Both the position numbers and the translations under genes were made by a program. Below, one piece after another: positions 7,896-11,741 of a stretch of 11,741 nucleotides of DNA. The notes under the pieces were generated by a model, which was not told where the DNA came from, did no database searches, and was given only the letters and a program-made list of their open reading frames with translations. Source of the stretch: Bacteroidales bacterium (GTDB taxonomy: Bacteria; Bacteroidota; Bacteroidia; Bacteroidales; UBA12481); the NCBI GenBank assembly GCA_028707745.1, contig JAQWAJ010000022.1, positions 1 through 11,741 of the forward strand. The letters are read 5' to 3'. The first letter of the stretch is position 1. Each line of letters opens with the position of its first letter.

Positions 7896-9233
7896 TTAAA
7901 TTGAGCTGGCACTACCGGCACGACCTTTAATACGGCCTGTTTTCATCAGACCGTCGTAGTGACGCATCAGTAAATGACTTTCAACTTGTTGCAATGTATC
8001 CAAAACAACACCTACCAAAATCAGGAGAGATGTTCCCCCGAAGAAAGCTGCAAACTGGCTATTCACATGAATCAATCTTGCACCGGCAGGTAAAACGGCA
8101 ATGAAAGCCAAAAATATCGAGCCGGGAAGAGTAATTCTTGACATCACCGTATCCAGGAAATCAACAGTTTTTCGACCAGGTTTAACGCCCGGGATAAAAC
8201 CACCGTTCCTTTTCATATCATCAGCCATCTGAGTCGGATTAACCGTAACTGCCGTATAAAAATACGTGAAAGCAATGATCAGAATGGCAAATGTTACATT
8301 ATACCAAAAAGAACCATAGTCACTAAAAACCTTAATGAAGTTACTGGAGCTTTCCGGATTAAAACGACCAAGCATCAGCGGAACAAACATAAAAGCCTGT
8401 GCGAAAATGATCGGCATAACGCCGGCAGCATTGATCTTTAATGGGATATACTGGCGGACACCACCATATTGTTTGTTTCCGACAATTCGTTTTGCGTACT
8501 GCACCGGCACACGCCTGGTAGCCTGTACCAGCGCTATTGCACCCATGATAACAAAAACAAGGATCAGTATCTCAACGAGAATCATAACCAATCCACCACC
8601 CTGTTGTTCAAGTTTAGTGGCCAATTCACCCATCAGAGCGAAAGGCAGTCGGGCAATAATCCCAATCATAATGATCAGAGAAATACCGTTTCCAACTCCC
8701 TTATCAGTGATTCTTTCACCCAGCCACATTACAAACAGGGTACCGGCTGAAAGGATAATGACTGAAGAGATATTAAAGAACGTTCCTGGTAGTACAAATG
8801 CAGAAGCAGGTAAGGTTTGTCTCAGGCTAAAAAGATAGCTCGGTCCCTGTGCAGCAGTAATCAAAACGGTTAACCAGCGGGTAATCTGGTTCATCTTTTT
8901 CCGTCCGCTTTCCCCTTCTTTCTGCATACGCTGGAAATAAGGTACGGCAATGGTGAGCAATTGGATCACAATGGAAGCGGAAATGTATGGCATAATACCC
9001 AACGCAAAAATGGACGCATTAGAGAATGCTCCACCCGAAAACATATCCAGCAGACCTTCGAGGCCTGCAGCTGTTTGCAGTTTCAGAGCACCAAGCTGAG
9101 TCGGGTCAATACCAGGTAAAACGACAAAACTACCGAGTCGATAAACAAGAACCAGGCCCAAAGTTGTAAGGATACGAGCCCGGAGGTCTTCAATCCTCCA
9201 AATGTTCTTAAGCGTTTCGATTAATCTCTTCAT
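7896..9233 (-). CDS. secY: Protein translocase subunit SecY
   Basis: SecY is the channel of the SecYEG complex in the inner membrane, exporting unfolded proteins and inserting membrane proteins. The product is 445 residues with about ten hydrophobic segments, as expected. Recognisable blocks are GIMPYISASIVIQLLT in the second membrane segment, GERITDKGVGNGIS, VQATRRVPVQYAKR on the cytoplasmic side, LKINAAGVMPIIFA in the seventh segment, and NPTQMADDMKRNGGFIPGVK. Basic cytoplasmic loops fit the positive-inside rule. It starts 4 bp after rplO, so the two are probably translated together. Confidence 0.98.
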   Translation of the reverse strand: MKRLIETLKNIWRIEDLRARILTTLGLVLVYRLGSFVVLPGIDPTQLGALKLQTAAGLEGLLDMFSGGAFSNASIFALGIMPYISASIVIQLLTIAVPYFQRMQKEGESGRKKMNQITRWLTVLITAAQGPSYLFSLRQTLPASAFVLPGTFFNISSVIILSAGTLFVMWLGERITDKGVGNGISLIIMIGIIARLPFALMGELATKLEQQGGGLVMILVEILILVFVIMGAIALVQATRRVPVQYAKRIVGNKQYGGVRQYIPLKINAAGVMPIIFAQAFMFVPLMLGRFNPESSSNFIKVFSDYGSFWYNVTFAILIIAFTYFYTAVTVNPTQMADDMKRNGGFIPGVKPGRKTVDFLDTVMSRITLPGSIFLAFIAVLPAGARLIHVNSQFAAFFGGTSLLILVGVVLDTLQQVESHLLMRHYDGLMKTGRIKGRAGSASSI

Positions 9234-9237
9234 CCCG

Positions 9238-9684
9238 TTATAGTTTTACTACGGTTCCTTGTTGAGCTTCAATTGCTTTAACTGCAGATTCTGAAAATGC
9301 ATGGGCTTTAATATCAAGCTTGGTGGTTAGGGTACCATTACCCAGAATTTTCACCTTATCGTTCTTGCGTGCAAGCCCAACAGTAACTAACGTTTCCACA
9401 TCAATTGCAGTTAGGTTCATCTTTTCAGCTATCATCTGAAGGGTTCCGACATTGATACCCTTAAATTCTTTTCGGTTGATATTGGTAAAGCCGAATTTTG
9501 GAAGGCGACGCTGAATAGGCATCTGACCTCCTTCAAAACCGACCTTTTTTGAATAACCAGATCTTGATTTTGCGCCCTTGTGACCACGTGTTGACGTACC
9601 GCCATGGCCAGAACCTTGACCTCGACCAATTCTTTTTTCCCGGTGGGTTGAACCTTCAGCTGGTTTCAGATTATGTAATTCCAT
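9238..9684 (-). CDS. rplO: 50S ribosomal protein L15
   Basis: L15 is a late-assembling 50S protein whose extended N-terminal arm threads into 23S rRNA. From ATG 9684 the product is 148 residues. It begins MELHNLKPAEGSTHREKRIG and continues with the Gly/Arg-rich arm (GRGQGSGHGG, RGHKGAKSRSG), then FEGGQMPIQRRLPKFGF, and a C-terminal globular domain. An in-frame ATG six codons upstream (9702) is not favoured, because family members start at the M-x-L-x-N-L-K-P block. The chosen ATG lacks a Shine-Dalgarno, as do most genes here. Confidence 0.96.
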   Translation of the reverse strand: MELHNLKPAEGSTHREKRIGRGQGSGHGGTSTRGHKGAKSRSGYSKKVGFEGGQMPIQRRLPKFGFTNINRKEFKGINVGTLQMIAEKMNLTAIDVETLVTVGLARKNDKVKILGNGTLTTKLDIKAHAFSESAVKAIEAQQGTVVKL

Positions 9685-9707
9685 TGGATTTAATTCTAAC
9701 AAATTAA

Positions 9708-9890
9708 TTACTTAGTTGTCTCAGTTGACACCAGGTGTTTTACCTTTTCAACCATACCAATTATCTGGGGAGTAGCCTCTACAGTAACTGTAGCATGCAT
9801 CCGCCTTAATCCGAGAGCCTCAAGGGTTCTTTTCTGCCTTGTTGAGGTGTGGATCTTACTTGTTGTTTGAGTTATTTTAATCTTAGCCAT
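9708..9890 (-). CDS. rpmD: 50S ribosomal protein L30
   Basis: L30 is a small 50S protein. From ATG 9890 the product is 60 residues: MAKIKITQTTSKIHTSTRQK, then TLEALGLRRMHATV and a C-terminal half ending in VKHLVSTE, matching the whole short bacterial L30 fold. An in-frame ATG at 9908, six codons upstream, overlaps the rpsE stop and adds residues absent from the family, so 9890 is preferred. The order rpsE-rpmD-rplO is the standard spc arrangement. Confidence 0.95.
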   Translation of the reverse strand: MAKIKITQTTSKIHTSTRQKRTLEALGLRRMHATVTVEATPQIIGMVEKVKHLVSTETTK

Positions 9891-9907
9891 GGTTTCGAAA
9901 TAAAACA

Positions 9908-10423
9908 TTAACCATTAAAAACTTTATCAAGGCTTACGCCTCTGTGCTGAGCAACTGTCAGGGCATCTCTCATTTCAACCAGAGCCAGCATAGTAGCCTT
10001 AACCAAGTTATGAGGATTGGATGAACCTTTTGATTTTGCAAGCACATTGTGAATTCCGACACTTTCCAGTACAGCACGCATAGCACCACCGGCCTTTACT
10101 CCAGTACCACCGGAAGCAGGTTTAAGCCAAACTGTAGCTCCACCGAACTTAGCAACCTGTTCATGAGGAATGGTGCCATTAATGATCGGAACTTTAATCA
10201 GGTTTTTCTTTGCAGCCTCAACGCCTTTTGCAATAGCGGTAGTAACTTCATTAGCCTTTCCAAGGCCACAGCCAACAACACCGTCTTCATTTCCTACCAC
10301 AACGATAGCTGAGAAGCTGAAATTTCGTCCACCTTTGGTTACTTTGGTTACCCTGTTGATTGCAACCAACCGGTCCTTCAGTTCAAGATCACTTGTTTTT
10401 ACCTTACGTACGCTAGTAGCCAT
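9908..10423 (-). CDS. rpsE: 30S ribosomal protein S5
   Basis: S5 helps form the mRNA entry site and supports decoding accuracy. The product is 171 residues. The N-terminal double-stranded RNA-binding domain includes [20 protein letters not shown] and [13 protein letters not shown]. The C-terminal domain shows [20 protein letters not shown] and [20 protein letters not shown]. Length and both domains are normal. It starts 5 bp after the rplR stop. Confidence 0.98.
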   Translation of the reverse strand: MATSVRKVKTSDLELKDRLVAINRVTKVTKGGRNFSFSAIVVVGNEDGVVGCGLGKANEVTTAIAKGVEAAKKNLIKVPIINGTIPHEQVAKFGGATVWLKPASGGTGVKAGGAMRAVLESVGIHNVLAKSKGSSNPHNLVKATMLALVEMRDALTVAQHRGVSLDKVFNG

Positions 10424-10428
10424 ATTTC

Positions 10429-10788
10429 TTAGAATTTAAGCCCACCTTCACGGGCTGCATCTGCCAACGATTTTACTCTACCATGATATAAATACCCATT
10501 ACGGTCAAAAACGACTGTGCTAATTCCGTTGGCTATTGCCTTTTCAGCAATCAGTTTTCCAACAAGCTTTGCCTGGTCAATTTTATTCATTCCAGTTTTC
10601 TGGGCAATCTCTTTCTCTAAGGAAGAGGCCGAAACCAGAGTCCGTCCGTTCAGATCATCGATCAATTGCACAGAAATCTGTCGATTGCTGCGGAAAACGG
10701 TAAGTCTGGGCGCTTCCAGGGAACCGGACATATGCTTCCGGATCCGATTTTTAATCTTCAGTCTGCGTTCACGCTTTGAAAAAGCCAT
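10429..10788 (-). CDS. rplR: 50S ribosomal protein L18
   Basis: L18 binds 5S rRNA and anchors it to the 50S central protuberance. The product is 119 residues. It has a basic N-terminal arm ([20 protein letters not shown]), then [19 protein letters not shown], the [17 protein letters not shown] helix and [20 protein letters not shown], ending AAREGGLKF. All are family hallmarks. A 44-bp gap separates it from the end of rplF. Confidence 0.98.
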   Translation of the reverse strand: MAFSKRERRLKIKNRIRKHMSGSLEAPRLTVFRSNRQISVQLIDDLNGRTLVSASSLEKEIAQKTGMNKIDQAKLVGKLIAEKAIANGISTVVFDRNGYLYHGRVKSLADAAREGGLKF

Positions 10789-10832
10789 TTCTTCTAGATT
10801 TTATCTTTAATACTTTTGATAACCTACCTGCA

Positions 10833-10928
10833 TCAACTACCTGCAGCTTTACCAGATTTTCTTCTGAGTTCTTCGCCCACAAATTTAACACCCTTACCTT
10901 TATAAGGTTCTGGTGGTTTATAGCAATT
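10833..10928 (-). CDS. rplF: 50S ribosomal protein L6, C-terminal fragment only
   Basis: Reading leftward, the frame ending in TGA at 10833-10835 encodes [20 protein letters not shown] followed by [10 protein letters not shown]. This is the unmistakable C-terminus of L6, which stabilises the 50S factor-binding site and is normally about 180 residues. About 30 residues remain. Upstream (rightward) of ~10,926 the frame turns into Phe, Ile, Tyr and Lys codons with no L6 similarity and hits a stop (TAG, complement of 10956-10958). Composition shifts sharply at the same place. The gene is cut at a junction, not by the window edge. The operon position, just upstream of rplR, is correct. Confidence 0.88.
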   Translation of the reverse strand, partial: NCYKPPEPYKGKGVKFVGEELRRKSGKAAGS

Positions 10929-10929
10929 C

Positions 10930-11010
10930 AAAAACATATAAAATATGATTTTTTTCTATTTTAGAATTATAAAATAAAAAATTAATATATAAAATAAAAA
11001 TATCTTTTTA
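10930..11010. other. AT-rich leader between the rplF breakpoint and the AT-rich gene
   Basis: These ~80 bases are almost pure A and T. They contain the stop that closes the residual rplF frame and the upstream in-frame stop (TAA 10990-10992) of the gene starting at 11011. TATAAAAT occurs twice (starting 10968 and 10988) and could act as a -10-like promoter element, but in such AT-rich sequence this is weak evidence. No ribosome binding site is visible before ATG 11011. Confidence 0.5.
10968..11000 (+). repeat. 13-bp direct repeat TATAAAATAAAAA, two copies
   Basis: Identical 13-mers lie at 10968-10980 and 10988-11000, 20 bp from start to start, just ahead of the gene at 11011. Low complexity makes chance a real possibility. 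Tandem promoter elements or a regulator site are alternatives. Confidence 0.45.
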
Positions 11011-11741
11011 ATGTTAGATTATAAATTATTTTTAGAAAAGAACTTATATAATATAAATTTAGCAAATCAATCTCAAAGTAATTATACTTATATAACAAAT
11101 AATCAAAGTAGATTTAATAGATTAAAACATCTTATATATCAAATTGAGCAGAGTGGCTCACCATTAGAGGGTGAAAAAATTTCAGAAATTTTATTGGGTG
11201 CAACTAATTTAAATGTGCTAAATTTAAGTTATCCATTTGTAGATGTTAAAGTTATATCTCCTGTTAAAGGTGTAACTCAAATGAATGAATTAATATCAGT
11301 AAAGACCACAAAAGATATGCATAATTTAAAAGATGCTGTTACATATGTTAATGGTTTTAAAATTAGTCAATTAATTCAATTTGCTATATCTAAAATAAAT
11401 CTTAAAATATATAAAAATGAGACATTTAAAGATAGATTTGCAATTAAATTATCTAGTATAACATCATATTATCAAAAATCTATTACAGAACTATTTTCTT
11501 CTGATAAAACTATTTATACTTACTCTTTTATTAATACTATAGTTATTTTAAAATTTATAAAGGATTATTTAAATTATTTAACTGGCGTAGAACATATCAT
11601 AGAAAAAAATAGAAATAAATTATATTCAATAATGAGAGTTTGTATTACTACTTTTATTGATAAAAAATTTGGCACAAATTATACTGATGAGTTATCAGTT
11701 AATTTAAATAAAATAAAAGAAAGTGTTCAAAATTTTGCTTT
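11011..11741 (+). CDS. Hypothetical AT-rich protein, possibly PD-(D/E)XK nuclease-like, 3' end beyond window
   Basis: From ATG 11011 the frame stays open for 243 codons to the window end. This is improbable by chance in such A+T-rich DNA, so it is very likely a real gene. I do not recognise the family. A stretch near residues 53-100 reads LEGEKISEILLGATN, then YPFVDVKVIS, then NELISVKTT. A Glu-bearing helix, an Asp (78) after a short spacer, then a strand ending Ser-x-Lys (96-98, Glu93 nearby) resembles the core of PD-(D/E)XK restriction-type nucleases, though Ser replaces the usual acidic residue. This is inference. The rest is rich in Asn, Ile, Lys, Tyr and Ser and looks helical, with no signal peptide or clear membrane segment. 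There is one Cys and no Trp. All five Arg codons are AGA and Leu is mostly TTA, unlike the neighbouring genes. A phage, virus or AT-rich bacterial origin is plausible. Confidence 0.75.
   Translation, partial: MLDYKLFLEKNLYNINLANQSQSNYTYITNNQSRFNRLKHLIYQIEQSGSPLEGEKISEILLGATNLNVLNLSYPFVDVKVISPVKGVTQMNELISVKTTKDMHNLKDAVTYVNGFKISQLIQFAISKINLKIYKNETFKDRFAIKLSSITSYYQKSITELFSSDKTIYTYSFINTIVILKFIKDYLNYLTGVEHIIEKNRNKLYSIMRVCITTFIDKKFGTNYTDELSVNLNKIKESVQNFA

Noticed and set aside
7878..7896. Small CGCTAAGCG near-palindrome between secY and map
   Set aside because: The 4-bp stem is too short to be a terminator or operator, and no T-run follows.
8335..8838. 167-residue plus-strand frame antisense to secY
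   Set aside because: It mirrors a strongly conserved gene on the other strand and has no family features. It is a shadow frame.
10776..10964. 62-residue plus-strand frame spanning the rplF fragment and the junction
   Set aside because: It is antisense to the rplF C-terminus and the rplR start, and crosses the composition break, so it is not a plausible gene.
10930..11741. Intron or intein interrupting rplF
   Set aside because: The minus-strand frame meets a stop within ~30 bases, ruling out an intein. No intron core was recognised, and the visible gene runs on the opposite strand. It cannot be fully excluded without the sequence to the right.

Overview
The window holds two unrelated kinds of DNA. 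Positions 1 to about 10,930 are chromosomal DNA of a Bacteroidota bacterium, probably Bacteroidales-like. Base composition is moderate: one 60-base line in secY has 25 G+C. The assignment rests on the uninterrupted order secY-map-infA-rpmJ-rpsM-rpsK-rpsD-rpoA-rplQ, the zinc-free form of L36, the scarcity of purine-rich Shine-Dalgarno sites, and the style of the DsbD and UbiD proteins. The genus cannot be named from this.

Left part (1-3607). The 3' two thirds of a dsbD gene run rightward into the end of a leftward ubiD-family decarboxylase gene. The two genes converge and share 49 bp at their 3' ends. DsbD carries electrons across the inner membrane to periplasmic thiol partners. The UbiD-family enzyme probably decarboxylates a menaquinone precursor.

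Centre (3607-10,930). A leftward run of translation and secretion genes, tightly packed with gaps of 3 to 44 bp, corresponds to the 3' half of the spc operon plus the alpha operon. From upstream to downstream it holds rplF (last ~30 codons only), rplR, rpsE, rpmD, rplO, secY, map, infA, rpmJ, rpsM, rpsK, rpsD, rpoA and rplQ. The run ends at a strong intrinsic terminator (perfect 12-bp stem and U-tract) just before ubiD. These products build both ribosomal subunits, start translation, trim N-terminal methionine, form the protein-export channel and supply the RNA polymerase alpha subunit. rpmJ (38 codons) is easily missed.

Right end (about 10,930-11,741). Inside the rplF coding frame the sequence changes abruptly to very A+T-rich DNA (two counted 60-base lines have 9 and 18 G+C). 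Homology to L6 stops and its frame meets a stop codon. After a ~50-80 bp leader containing a 13-bp direct repeat, one rightward reading frame of at least 243 codons runs off the window. Its codon use is extreme (all five Arg codons are AGA). The product is not recognised, but it has a pattern suggestive of a PD-(D/E)XK nuclease-like fold. Because rplF is essential and is cut here, the likeliest explanation is a chimeric join of a Bacteroidota contig with a phage, virus or other AT-rich sequence. A real insertion is possible but less likely.

No tRNA, rRNA, CRISPR array, insertion sequence or riboswitch was seen. No gene-free stretch exceeds 300 bases. Apart from the AT-rich tail and its join, this is an ordinary core-genome region.
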